A stretch of 64,000 bases of DNA from G963665495 sp963677785. GTDB lineage: Bacteria > Desulfobacterota > Desulfovibrionia > Desulfovibrionales > Desulfovibrionaceae. A model generated the notes under the pieces. It was not told the origin of the DNA and did no database searches. It was given only the letters and a program-made list of their open reading frames with translations. Below, piece after piece: positions 32,628-41,985 of this stretch. The position numbers and the translations under genes are program-made. The first letter of the stretch is position 1, and each line of letters begins with the position of its first letter. The stretch lies in assembly GCA_963677785.2 (NCBI GenBank), contig CAXXDH010000003.1, positions 992,001 through 1,056,000 of the forward strand, read 5' to 3'.

Positions 32628-34274
32628 TTACATGGTATCCATCAGCCCGCCGAGTTTGTCGGTCAGGCGGGTATTTTCCGAATAATCCACCGGGCATTCA
32701 ACAACGCACAGTTCGCCGGAGTCGAGGGCTTCCCGCAAGGTGGGCAGCAGCTCCTCGGCAGCGCCCACGCTGTAGGCCCGGATTCCAAAGCTGTTGGCGT
32801 ATTGTACGAGGTCCGGATTGGAAAATTTTACAAAGCTGTCCCTGCCGAATTCCAGTTCCTGCTTCCACTTGATCAAACCGTAATGATCGTCGCGCCAGAT
32901 CAGGACGGTAAACGCCAGATTTTCGCGCCGGGCGGTCTCCAGCTCCTGTGAATTCATCAGAAACCCGCCGTCGCCCGTGACGGCCAGAACCTTGCGCTCG
33001 GGTCGTGCAAGCTTGGCGGCAATGGCGCCGGGCACCGCGAATCCCATGGTACCCAGTCCGTTGGAAACAATGAAGGTCCCGGGCGTATGACAGGGATAGA
33101 GCCGCGACATCCACATTTTCAGAGCGCCCGTATCGCAGAGCACAATGTCGTCCCTGCCCATGGCTTTACGCGTATCCGCAACGAGGCGTTGCGGTTTTAC
33201 GGGAAACGAGGCGTCGTTCTCATGCTCCCGCAGTTCCTGGCCGAGCAGCTCGTGTATGCGGCAGGAATCCGTATCGCAGGTCAAACGTCCGTGCACTTCG
33301 ACCAGCGCATTGCCCAGGGCGTCCAGGCTGGCGGAGATGTCCCCCAGCAGGCCGATCTGGACGTCGTACGCCGCATCCACTTCGGCCGGATTCACGTGGA
33401 TGTGGATGATGTTTTTGTCCTTGCCCGGATTCACGTTGTGCGGCGCGTATTCGATCAGGTCATAGCCCACCGCGATGATCACGTCGGCCTTGTCGAATCC
33501 AAAATTGACGTAATCGTGCCGCATAAAGCCTATGGCCCCCTGGCTGAGCGGATTATCGTCGTCGATAACGCCCTTGGCCATGAATGTGGTGGCCACGGGG
33601 ATGTTGGTCTTGGCGGTGAACCGGGCCAGGGCCTCGGAGGCGTTGTTGCGGTAGACGCCGTAGCCCGCCAGAATCATGGGATTCTTCGCGTCGGAAAGCA
33701 GCGCCAGCGCGCGCCCGAGCTGGGCCGGATTGGGCGCTGTGGGTTTGGGCTGGGCCGGACGCAGAGGCGCGCCCTGCACCTGGTGCCTGGCCACATCTTC
33801 GGGAAAGACCACCAGGGTGGCGCCCGGACGTTCGGTCTGGGCCAGCTTGAAGGCTTTGCGGACGATCTCAGGAGTGGTTTCCGGCAGCACGATACGCGAC
33901 GCCCATTTGGTGATCGGACGAAACAGTTCAACCAGATCCACGTTCTGATGGGATTCCTTGAACAGCCGCCCCACGCTGGCCTGTCCGGCAATGGCCACCA
34001 GCGGCGCGCTGTCCAGGGTCGCGTCGGCCGTGCCCAGGGTCAGATTGATGGCCCCCGGTCCGAGCGTGGCCAGGCAGACGCCGGCTTTGCCCGTCAACCT
34101 GCCGTAGATGTCCGCCATAAAGGACGCGCCCTGTTCGTGGCGGGCAAGCACGAAGCGTATCGTGGAGTCCCGCAACGCGTCCATGACATCGATATTCTCC
34201 TCACCAGGCAGGCCGAAAATGCATTCGACACCCTCATTCTCCAGACACTTGACCATAATTTCTGCTGCTTTCAC
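32628..34274 (-). CDS. Acetolactate-synthase-like thiamine-diphosphate enzyme
   Basis: The 548-residue protein has the ALS/pyruvate-oxidase fold: IFGLPGEENIDV with the catalytic glutamate of the family in HEQGASFMADIYGR, and the diphosphate motif GDGGFLMNSQELETA. The segment ADVIIAVGYDLIEYAP and the lack of a clear FAD-binding signature favour the catabolic, FAD-independent type (AlsS-like) over the branched-chain biosynthetic one. No small regulatory subunit gene is adjacent. The GTG at 34274 follows AAGGAG at good distance; the frame upstream to 34319 lacks support. Confidence 0.72.
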   Translation of the reverse strand: MKAAEIMVKCLENEGVECIFGLPGEENIDVMDALRDSTIRFVLARHEQGASFMADIYGRLTGKAGVCLATLGPGAINLTLGTADATLDSAPLVAIAGQASVGRLFKESHQNVDLVELFRPITKWASRIVLPETTPEIVRKAFKLAQTERPGATLVVFPEDVARHQVQGAPLRPAQPKPTAPNPAQLGRALALLSDAKNPMILAGYGVYRNNASEALARFTAKTNIPVATTFMAKGVIDDDNPLSQGAIGFMRHDYVNFGFDKADVIIAVGYDLIEYAPHNVNPGKDKNIIHIHVNPAEVDAAYDVQIGLLGDISASLDALGNALVEVHGRLTCDTDSCRIHELLGQELREHENDASFPVKPQRLVADTRKAMGRDDIVLCDTGALKMWMSRLYPCHTPGTFIVSNGLGTMGFAVPGAIAAKLARPERKVLAVTGDGGFLMNSQELETARRENLAFTVLIWRDDHYGLIKWKQELEFGRDSFVKFSNPDLVQYANSFGIRAYSVGAAEELLPTLREALDSGELCVVECPVDYSENTRLTDKLGGLMDTM

Positions 34275-34372
34275 ACAAACTCCTTGCAAATAAGCATCGT
34301 GGGGCAACCCGCCCCACACCCCGGCCAGGGCAGCGGCCCTGGACGCGCGAATAGTAAAAAAAACTACGCTAC

Positions 34373-35746
34373 TTAGTGTCCGGTGATTTTATATTTTTTC
34401 AATTTATATTGCAGCAAACTTTTTGAAATACCCAGCAGCTCGGCGGCTTTTACCTGCACAAAGTCGGATTTGGCCAGGGCGCGGCGTACAAGGGTGGCTT
34501 CGATCTTTTCGAGCGTATCGGCCAGATTCAGTTGAACCGGCAGCAGATCCACGGCGCTTTTGAACTGGGCCTCCTCGTCCTTGATTTCCGGGGGCAGGTC
34601 TTCCACACCGATGCTGTCGCTTCCGGCCAGGACCATGCAGCGTTCAATGATGTTCTCCAGCTGGCGGACATTGCCCGGCCATTCGTACCCGCTCAGGTAG
34701 TCCATGGCTTCGGGAGAAAAATTCTTGGGTTCGACTCCGTTTTCCTGGGCGAATTCCTGCATGAAATGGGTTGCCAGCAGAGCGATGTCCTCGCGGCGTT
34801 CGCGCAGCGGTGGCAGCGCGATCTGGACCACATTCAGCCGGTAGTAGAGATCCTCGCGAAACGTGCCCTCTTCAACGGCCTTGAGCAGATCCTTGTTGGT
34901 GGCCGTGACCACGCGGATATCCACTTCGAGTTCCTTGCTTCCGCCCACCCGTTCGAACCGGCGTTCCTGCAGCACGCGCAGCAGCTTGACCTGAATCTCC
35001 GGGCTGAGCTCGCCTATCTCATCCAGGAAAAGCGTGCCCTGGTGGGCCAGTTCAAAGCGTCCGCGCTTCTGGGCCACCGCGCCGGTGAACGATCCCTTTT
35101 CGTGGCCGAACAGTTCGCTTTCAAGCACGCCCGTGTTGAAGGCCATGCAGTTGACCGAGATGAACGGGCCGTCCGTTCGCGGCGAGGCAAAATGGATGGC
35201 TCGGGCGATCAGCTCCTTGCCCGTGCCGGACTCGCCCGTAATCAGCACCGTGCTGCGGCTGGGCGCCGCGCGGTTGACCATTTCCAGGACGTTCTGGATG
35301 GCCTTGCTCCGGCCGATGATCTGGTGCAGACCATAGCGCTCCTGCAGGTTCTCGTGCAGTAGTTTGTACTGTTGCCTGGCCATGGCCAGGTCGCAGGCCT
35401 TTTTGGCCGAAAGCAGCAGCTCGTCATTGGAAAAGGGCTTGGTAATATAATCGAAAGCCCCCAGCTTCATGGCTTCCACGGCATTTTCAATGCTGCCGTA
35501 GGCGGTCATGATCAACACCGGGATATGCGGGAAATTGCGTTTCACATGCTCGAGAACATCCTGTCCCGACAGCTTGGGCATCTTCAGATCAGTGATCACC
35601 ACGTCCACTTCGGATTCGTCCAGGTAGGCGATGCCCATCTCCGGATCATTCAGGGCCGTGACGGAATACCCCGCGTCCGTCAACAGGGTTTCCAGAATAA
35701 GCAGGTAATTCGGCTCGTCGTCTAAGAGGAGAAAATTGGCTGACAT
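34373..35746 (-). CDS. NtrC-family sigma54-dependent response regulator
   Basis: The 457-residue protein has a receiver domain with the phospho-acceptor in VVITDLKMP near residue 53, an AAA+ domain with GESGTGKE, the sigma54-contact loop reading GSFTGA instead of GAFTGA, FLDEIGEL and YEWPGNVRQLEN, and a Fis-type helix-turn-helix at the end (KAAELLGISKSLLQYKLKKY). It should activate sigma54 promoters when phosphorylated by the kinase encoded 157 bases upstream. The targets are not evident. Confidence 0.92.
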   Translation of the reverse strand: MSANFLLLDDEPNYLLILETLLTDAGYSVTALNDPEMGIAYLDESEVDVVITDLKMPKLSGQDVLEHVKRNFPHIPVLIMTAYGSIENAVEAMKLGAFDYITKPFSNDELLLSAKKACDLAMARQQYKLLHENLQERYGLHQIIGRSKAIQNVLEMVNRAAPSRSTVLITGESGTGKELIARAIHFASPRTDGPFISVNCMAFNTGVLESELFGHEKGSFTGAVAQKRGRFELAHQGTLFLDEIGELSPEIQVKLLRVLQERRFERVGGSKELEVDIRVVTATNKDLLKAVEEGTFREDLYYRLNVVQIALPPLRERREDIALLATHFMQEFAQENGVEPKNFSPEAMDYLSGYEWPGNVRQLENIIERCMVLAGSDSIGVEDLPPEIKDEEAQFKSAVDLLPVQLNLADTLEKIEATLVRRALAKSDFVQVKAAELLGISKSLLQYKLKKYKITGH

Positions 35747-35903
35747 GCTGTCCCTTTTCTGCTGTTAGAGGAAATTATGCGCGGGGCCGGGGATATAGTC
35801 CGTTAGCGAGTCCGCGAGCTTATGGGCAGTCATGCCCCCCGTGGGTGCAGCGCCCCGGTTAATTCTTATGAAAATTCGTTCCCTCAAGCCGCGGCATCTC
35901 AAG

Positions 35904-37424
35904 TTATACCGCCAACGCCGGGAAGGTGAAGGTGATAATGGCGCCACCGTCGGGGTTGTTGTCTATGTCCATGCCGCCCTGGTGATTTTTGACGATGTTG
36001 TTGACGATGGCCAGCCCCAGGCCCGTACCGGTATCCTTGGTGGTGAAAAACGGATCCAGCATCTTGGACATCTGCTCGGTGTCAAAACCCGGCCCGGAAT
36101 CCAGAAAGCGGACAATGATCAGGTCGTTCTTGTGTTCGGCCTCGATAACAATGGTGCCGCACGGCTGTGCGTCTTCCATGGGAGCTTTCCGGGCACTACC
36201 GTTATCTTCGCCCAGCAGCGCCTGCACTCCGTTGATAATAATATTGTAGAACGCGCGGTAGAGCAAATCCTTGTCTCCAAGAACCAGCAGGCCCGGTGTG
36301 AACCGCCTTTCAATGACCACGCCGCTCTTTTTAAATTCGCTCTCCAAAAAGCCCAGCGCCTGGTCCAGAACATTCGCCAGGTCCACGCGGTTCTGCTTGG
36401 GCTGCTGCGGGCGCGCGTAATCCAGAAAATCGCCCACGGTCTGGCTCAGCCGTTTGGCTTCGTCGAAAATCGCCTGCAAAATCTTGGAGGTCAGCGTGTC
36501 CTGACCGGCCGCCCGGGACAGCAGCAACTCCGCACTGCTGCGGATGATGCCCAGCGGGTTGCGGATTTCATGCGCGATGCTCGCCACCATGCGCCCCATG
36601 CTGACCAGCTTTTCGTTCTGGTGCAGCTCACGCTCCATACGCTCCTTGTCGGCCTGGCGCTCGGCGTTCATGCGGTCCACGCGGCGGATGATCATGAACA
36701 TGATTACGGACATGGCCATGCAGGTGAACAGGGTTGTGGCAATGATCAGCCACTGGAAGCGGATCACGGTTTCGTAGTCTTTGGTAATGTCCTGAAACAC
36801 TTCCAGGACGCCCATGATGTATTTTTCTTCCTTGTTGCCCCGCAAACCGCCGCTTTCATCCCGCAACGGATAGATGGTACGCAGGATAACCGTGCCGGGC
36901 TGGATGCCCAGCCGAAATATGGCCCAGAACGGGGAGACCTTGCTGATGATCTGGAAGCTGGCTTTGCCGTCCAGCGCCTGGCGTACGGATTCTCCCGCCA
37001 GGTCCTTTCTGCCCACATGACTGACGTCGGTCGAGTAGGAAACCACCATTTCATGCCCATAGACACGCAATTCCTGCATATGCAGTCCGTGCGTGCTCCA
37101 ACGGACCACCTGGTCCAGGCGCTTGAACTGCTCTTCCTCCTCCAGGGCAATGTAGCCCACGCCCAGGATGGTAGGCAGCGTAAACCTGCGGTAAATCTGC
37201 TGATTCAGATTCTCCACAAGCAGCTTGGCAAATTCCTGCTGTTTTTCCAGCAAAATATCACGCGCGTAGTTGGCAATGACGATGGACATGAACAGACCGG
37301 AGGCGAAAATCAGAGCCACCGAACTCCAGGAGAGAATTTTGGTGATGCCAAAGGTACGCCTATTGTCCTGGTTCCCTTTTTTCTGCAACGGCCGCCACTC
37401 CATGACGCAATTTTTTCGTAACAT
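35904..37424 (-). CDS. Membrane sensor histidine kinase, partner of the NtrC-type regulator
   Basis: The 506-residue protein has two membrane helices (about 30-52 and 230-252) flanking a periplasmic sensing region, then a HisKA domain with SIAHEIRNPLG and an ATPase domain with IIINGVQALL, DSGPGFD and GTGLGLAIV. The two-helix topology with a short sensor resembles ZraS-like kinases. The stimulus is unknown. It precedes the response-regulator gene on the same strand. Confidence 0.88.
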   Translation of the reverse strand: MLRKNCVMEWRPLQKKGNQDNRRTFGITKILSWSSVALIFASGLFMSIVIANYARDILLEKQQEFAKLLVENLNQQIYRRFTLPTILGVGYIALEEEEQFKRLDQVVRWSTHGLHMQELRVYGHEMVVSYSTDVSHVGRKDLAGESVRQALDGKASFQIISKVSPFWAIFRLGIQPGTVILRTIYPLRDESGGLRGNKEEKYIMGVLEVFQDITKDYETVIRFQWLIIATTLFTCMAMSVIMFMIIRRVDRMNAERQADKERMERELHQNEKLVSMGRMVASIAHEIRNPLGIIRSSAELLLSRAAGQDTLTSKILQAIFDEAKRLSQTVGDFLDYARPQQPKQNRVDLANVLDQALGFLESEFKKSGVVIERRFTPGLLVLGDKDLLYRAFYNIIINGVQALLGEDNGSARKAPMEDAQPCGTIVIEAEHKNDLIIVRFLDSGPGFDTEQMSKMLDPFFTTKDTGTGLGLAIVNNIVKNHQGGMDIDNNPDGGAIITFTFPALAV

Positions 37425-37505
37425 TTACTGCGGAAATTTAAATATGGTCAGCACCTGAAACAACAGGCGATAACGGCCTTAAAAGATATAGAACTTCCGC
37501 TAAAA

Positions 37506-37552
37506 AATAAATATGGCGGGCAAGGGCGTTTCCATTGCCCGCCATATTTATT
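37506..37552 (-). terminator. Strong bidirectional-looking terminator after the aspartate aminotransferase gene
   Basis: A perfect 18-bp stem (37506-37523 with 37535-37552) with an 11-base loop. On the minus strand it is followed by TTTTAG within a T-rich arm, fitting the end of the aminotransferase transcript. Confidence 0.8.
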
Positions 37553-37609
37553 GCGATATATGCTGCTGCCATCCAGGATGCGTGCCGTGCATACTACCTG
37601 GAAACGGGC

Positions 37610-38785
37610 CTACTTATGCAGCAGAACTTTACCAACTTTGTCCAGTGCCTCCAGCAGCACCTCGTCCGAAGTCGCGTAGGAAATCCGGATGGCGCGGTCT
37701 TCGCCAAAGGCGGTCCCTGGCACCAGTGCCACGCCCGCTTCTTCGAGCAGTTTGGTGCAGAGTGCGGCGGAATCCGGCGCCGTCGCATCGTAATAGGCGT
37801 CGACGATCGGAAAAACGTAGAAAGCGCCTTCGGGCTTGGGACAGAAAGCGTCTTTCCAGGTCTTGATCACATCCAGCACCAGGTCGCGGCGGCGTTCGTA
37901 GGTCTTGCGCATCAGCTCCAGGTGGTCGCAAGGGCCCGTAAGCGCGGCAACCGCGGCCTTCTGGGCAATGGAGCAAATATTGGACGTACTCTGGCCCTGC
38001 AGTTTGCTCATGGCCTTGATCAAATCCGGATGGCCGAGCGTATACCCGACACGCCAGCCGGTTGCGGCAAAGCTTTTGGCCAGGCCGTTGACCACGGCGA
38101 TTTTATCGGGATGTTTCTCCCACAGCACGGACAAGGAAAGATACTCGCCGGGCGGATATACGAGCTGGTCGTAAATTTCATCCGAAATGACAAAAATGTC
38201 TTTGGACATGGCGAAATCAGCAATGGCTTCGGCCTCGGCTTTCGAAAGATGGCAGCCGGTGGGATTGGAAGGCGAATTGAGAATCAGCGCCCTGGTCTTG
38301 CTGGTGATGCTTTTTTCCAGATCGGCGATGGTGACTTTGAAATCGTTTTCCGCCTGGGTGGGCACGGATACGGGCACGCCGTCCGCCAGCAGCACCATGG
38401 CCGGATAGCTAACCCAGTACGGCGCGGGAATCAGCACCTCATCTCCGGAGTTCAAAATGGCCATGAAAATATTGTACAGGGACTGTTTGCCGCCGTTGCT
38501 GACAATGGTGGCGTCCATGGGCGCATCCACATCATAGTAGCGCTTGAAATAACCGGCAATGGCCTGCCGCAGTTCAGGAATGCCCGGGACCTGGGTGTAG
38601 CGGGTGAATCCTTCTTCTATGGCTTTGATGCCGGCCTGGCAGATGTGCTCCGGGGTTTGAAAATCAGGCTCTCCCACTGAAAGGCTGATGATCTCTCGAC
38701 CTTGCGCCCGCAGTTCCATGGCTTTTGCATTCACAGCCATGGTCGCCGAAGGCTTGACGCGTTGCATTCTCTCAGAAATACGCAT
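37610..38785 (-). CDS. Aspartate-type PLP-dependent aminotransferase
   Basis: The 391-residue class I aminotransferase has SVGEPDFQTPEHI, the NSPSNPTGCHLS loop, the ISDEIYDQLVY segment and the PLP lysine in LAKSFAATGWRVGY. Sequence features fit the AspC/AspAT subgroup Ib (thermophile-type), acting on aspartate and often aromatic substrates. It lies downstream of the small helical gene on the same strand, 119 bases apart, and ends in a strong terminator. Confidence 0.85.
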   Translation of the reverse strand: MRISERMQRVKPSATMAVNAKAMELRAQGREIISLSVGEPDFQTPEHICQAGIKAIEEGFTRYTQVPGIPELRQAIAGYFKRYYDVDAPMDATIVSNGGKQSLYNIFMAILNSGDEVLIPAPYWVSYPAMVLLADGVPVSVPTQAENDFKVTIADLEKSITSKTRALILNSPSNPTGCHLSKAEAEAIADFAMSKDIFVISDEIYDQLVYPPGEYLSLSVLWEKHPDKIAVVNGLAKSFAATGWRVGYTLGHPDLIKAMSKLQGQSTSNICSIAQKAAVAALTGPCDHLELMRKTYERRRDLVLDVIKTWKDAFCPKPEGAFYVFPIVDAYYDATAPDSAALCTKLLEEAGVALVPGTAFGEDRAIRISYATSDEVLLEALDKVGKVLLHK

Positions 38786-38904
38786 GGCTCGGGTTCCTTA
38801 TTGCTTGCTAGAGTGATCGAAATAACTGTCCATTGCGGACCGGCTACCTAACCTATTGCAAACCGACAATAAGGTAAATACCTTTGATGGTATGAATTGC
38901 GGGA

Positions 38905-39159
38905 TTATTCCGTCTCGCCGTCGCCCCCGTGCTTGCCGTAATAGACGCGCGCCTGCCAGACCTTGAGCGCCACCTTGCGGCCCAGGTCGATTTCACGAGC
39001 CCGCAGCAAAGCTTCCGCAGCGTCCTTGTTGCCCTGTTGCTTCAGCATAGTCGCGGATTCGAGATCGCGCAGGTATTTTTCACATTCTTTAATAATTCCG
39101 GACAAATCTAGCTCAGCCAATTCCATCGGCACCCTTACCGACTTCACTTTACGCGTCAT
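38905..39159 (-). CDS. Small charged helical protein, unknown function
   Basis: An 84-residue protein (MTRKVKSVRVPMELAELDL...) rich in Lys, Glu and Leu, predicted almost wholly helical, with no recognised domain. The ATG at 39159 follows GGGGGAAG; the frame is open to 39186. It precedes the aminotransferase gene on the same strand and is divergent from era. Confidence 0.55.
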   Translation of the reverse strand: MTRKVKSVRVPMELAELDLSGIIKECEKYLRDLESATMLKQQGNKDAAEALLRAREIDLGRKVALKVWQARVYYGKHGGDGETE

Positions 39160-39394
39160 ATCTTCCCCCTTGATGCAAGACTCCATACTGCATTAATGAT
39201 CTCATACTATAAGCATTTTGTATACAATTTGTTTGCGCATAGTGGTGCAGCAGTCGGACAAACCGACAGACGCTGACGGCAAGTCATGCAGCATTTTTTC
39301 ACGACGATATACGCCTGCGTTCCGGACAACGGCTTTCGTTCTCCTGTCCGGACTTTTCCTTGACAAAGCCGGACTTTCAGCGAATGAAAAGGCC

Positions 39395-40312
39395 ATGAGC
39401 AACGATGTCTACAAATGCGGGTGTATTGCCCTGGCCGGTCCGGCCAATGCGGGAAAGTCTACTTTATTCAATGCCTATCTCGGGGAAAAGCTGGCCATAG
39501 TCACGGCCAAGCCCCAGACAACGCGCAATCAGATCACAGGGATCCTGACCCTGGACGACGCGCAGTTGATTTTTTTCGATACTCCGGGGTTGCACGAACG
39601 GCGCGGACGTTTGTACAAGATTCTGGTGGACGTGGCCAAGCAATCCATGGCCAGCGCCGACGGCATTATTCTGGTTCTGGACGCGGCCCTCTACGTTTCC
39701 AGGCCCCAGGCCCTGGATCCGGATCTGCAGCAGGTCAAATATTCGCTCCAGGCCGGGCAGCCTGTGGTGATCGCCCTGAACAAAATCGACATGTTTCACG
39801 ACAAGTCCAAAATGCTGCCTCTACTCTCTCGGCTGAGCGAAGATTTTCCAGGCGTGGAAATCTTCCCCATTTCCGCGCTTACCGGCGCCGGTCTGGAACC
39901 TCTGCTGCAGGCTGTGCTCGGTTTTCTTCCTGAAAACGCGCCCATGTACCCGGCCGACCAGCTGACAACGCTGCCCATGCGCTTTATGGCCGCCGAACTG
40001 GTCCGCGAAAAGCTCTTCAACCGCCTCAGGCAGGAACTGCCCTATTCAATTGCCGTGGACATCGAATCCTGGGACGAACCCGAGGATTCCGAACTGGTCT
40101 CCATTTCCGCCGTGATTTACGTCACCAAAAAATCCCACAAGGCCATTGTCATCGGCAACAAAGGCCAGGGCCTGAAAGAAGTGGGCACTCTGGCGCGCAA
40201 GGAGCTGGAATCCTTTCTGGAAAAAAAGGTCTATCTGGAGCTGTTCGTCAAAATTCGTGAAGGCTGGACAGAGAGTCCATCCTTCTTGCGCCAGCTGGGC
40301 TATCCGGTATAA
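39395..40312 (+). CDS. era: GTPase Era
   Basis: Era binds 16S rRNA and helps mature the small ribosomal subunit. The 305-residue protein has GPANAGKST, the DTPGLHE switch, NKID, ISALTG and a C-terminal KH domain with VIYVTKKSHKAIVIGNKG. The ATG at 39395 fits the family N-terminus; the frame upstream to 39218 is not conserved-looking. Confidence 0.93.
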   Translation: MSNDVYKCGCIALAGPANAGKSTLFNAYLGEKLAIVTAKPQTTRNQITGILTLDDAQLIFFDTPGLHERRGRLYKILVDVAKQSMASADGIILVLDAALYVSRPQALDPDLQQVKYSLQAGQPVVIALNKIDMFHDKSKMLPLLSRLSEDFPGVEIFPISALTGAGLEPLLQAVLGFLPENAPMYPADQLTTLPMRFMAAELVREKLFNRLRQELPYSIAVDIESWDEPEDSELVSISAVIYVTKKSHKAIVIGNKGQGLKEVGTLARKELESFLEKKVYLELFVKIREGWTESPSFLRQLGYPV

Positions 40313-40479
40313 GCGCCCCTTTTCCGGGGCTTGTGTAACGCAACCAACCTGCCGGCACATTGTGCTGCCGTTTTTGCCGCGTATTGCCGCGTTTTCTTCC
40401 GTTGACACGCAAGACAAAGTCTAGACGATATCTTAACCATACGATATGTGTTGTGCAGGTTTCAGCAGCAGGAGCGACC

Positions 40480-41196
40480 ATGCAAGACAACACTTTTGAT
40501 CCGGCACAACTCATTGCCGACTACGAACACGTCCGGGAACGTGTGGCGGATTCCGCCAAAAAATCCGGACGTGCTGCGGAGTCCGTCAGACTTCTTGCCG
40601 TTTCCAAATACCAACCCATTGAAAAAATACGTGCTTTGGCTGCACACGGCCATAAGGATTTCGGCGAGAACTACGTACAGGAAGCCCTGACAAAACAGGA
40701 ACAGCTTCAGGAACTTTCTCTGTACTGGCATTTCATCGGCCATCTGCAAAGCAACAAAGCCAAATATGTCACCGGAAAGTATGATCTGATTCACACGGTG
40801 GACTCAGAAAAACTGGCCCAATCATTGCAAAAAAGTGCTAACAAGCTGAATAAGCGTCAAAAAGTTCTCATCCAGATCAATGTCGGGAACGAACCGCAAA
40901 AGGCGGGAGTGGCTGAAGACGATGCGCCGGGGCTCGTTGAATCGCTCCTGAAGATGCCTGGGCTGGCGCTGGAAGGCTTGATGTGCATTCCCCCGTTTTT
41001 TGATGCGCCGGAAGCGGCAAGGCCCTATTTTGCCGGTTTGCGCGCGTTGCGGGACAGACTCGAGGCGGAGCTTGGCGTATCACTGCCCCAGTTATCCATG
41101 GGGATGTCCGGTGATCTGGAATACGCCGTTGCCGAAGGCGCGACCATTGTACGCGTCGGCACGGATATTTTCGGATCCCGGCCGGCACGCTTGTAG
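40480..41196 (+). CDS. YggS-family pyridoxal-phosphate homeostasis protein
   Basis: The 238-residue protein carries the PLP lysine in LLAVSKYQP and the family segments DFGENYVQEA, WHFIGHLQSNKAKY, QINVGNEPQKAG and LSMGMSGDLEYAV. Family members keep free PLP and amino-acid pools in balance. AGGAG precedes the ATG. It lies between era and motA on the same strand, 18 bases before motA. Confidence 0.9.
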   Translation: MQDNTFDPAQLIADYEHVRERVADSAKKSGRAAESVRLLAVSKYQPIEKIRALAAHGHKDFGENYVQEALTKQEQLQELSLYWHFIGHLQSNKAKYVTGKYDLIHTVDSEKLAQSLQKSANKLNKRQKVLIQINVGNEPQKAGVAEDDAPGLVESLLKMPGLALEGLMCIPPFFDAPEAARPYFAGLRALRDRLEAELGVSLPQLSMGMSGDLEYAVAEGATIVRVGTDIFGSRPARL

Positions 41197-41214
41197 CCCT
41201 AAGGACAGCCAGCG

Positions 41215-41979
41215 ATGGATATAGCAACCTTAGTAGGAATCGTACTCTCATTCGGCCTTGTTGCCGCGGCCATTCTCGTGGGCGGCAACCTGCTCATTTT
41301 CATCGATGTGCAATCCGCCCTTATCGTTATCGGCGGCACCATCGGCGCAACCCTGGTTAATTTTCCCCTCGGGCATGTTCTGGGCGTGGTGGGCGTCATC
41401 AAAAAAGCGTTTTTCCACAGCCTCGACACGCCCAACGACATCATCGAACGCTTCCTGGGCTACGCCAACCGGGCCCGCCGCGAAGGCATCCTCTCTCTGG
41501 AGCCCGTTATCAAGGAACTGGACGACCCCTACATGCGCAAAGGACTCCAGCTCACCGTGGACGGACTTGAACCGCAGGCCATTCAGGAAATCCTGGAAAC
41601 CGAAATATCCTATCGGGAATCCCGTCATGAATCCGGGCAGGAAGTGCTTAACGCCTTTGGCGCCTTTGCTCCCGCCATGGGCATGATCGGTACGGTTATC
41701 GGTCTGATCATGATGCTGCAGACCATGGAAGACCCCAGTACGATCGGCCCCTCCATGGCCGTCGCCCTGATCACGACCTTTTACGGCGCCCTGCTGGCCA
41801 ACCTCGTATTCATTCCCATTGCCGGCAAACTCAAGGAACGCAGCAAAGAAGAAATTCTGCTCATGGAAATGGTGCTGGAAGGCATCCTGGCCATCTCCAA
41901 AGGGGAAAACCCCCGGATCATCGAAGAAAAACTTTCCAGCTTCGTTGCCCCCAAAAGCCGCAAGGAATCCTCGGGGTAA
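41215..41979 (+). CDS. motA: Flagellar stator protein MotA
   Basis: MotA and MotB form the ion-driven stator. The 254-residue protein has four membrane helices with GGTIGATLVNFP, a large cytoplasmic loop, and FAPAMGMIGTVIGLIMML and LITTFYGALLANL. It resembles PomA/MotA of the 250-residue class. AAGGA precedes the ATG; two motB genes follow. Confidence 0.92.
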   Translation: MDIATLVGIVLSFGLVAAAILVGGNLLIFIDVQSALIVIGGTIGATLVNFPLGHVLGVVGVIKKAFFHSLDTPNDIIERFLGYANRARREGILSLEPVIKELDDPYMRKGLQLTVDGLEPQAIQEILETEISYRESRHESGQEVLNAFGAFAPAMGMIGTVIGLIMMLQTMEDPSTIGPSMAVALITTFYGALLANLVFIPIAGKLKERSKEEILLMEMVLEGILAISKGENPRIIEEKLSSFVAPKSRKESSG

Positions 41980-41985
41980 TACGTC

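Noticed and set aside
33087..34376. A 429-codon plus-strand frame opposite the acetolactate-synthase-like gene
   Set aside because: It is an antisense shadow with His/Gly/Arg-rich low-complexity composition.
35832..37421. A 529-codon plus-strand open frame opposite the sensor kinase
   Set aside because: The minus-strand kinase has full HisKA and ATPase motifs; the plus-strand product has no family features.
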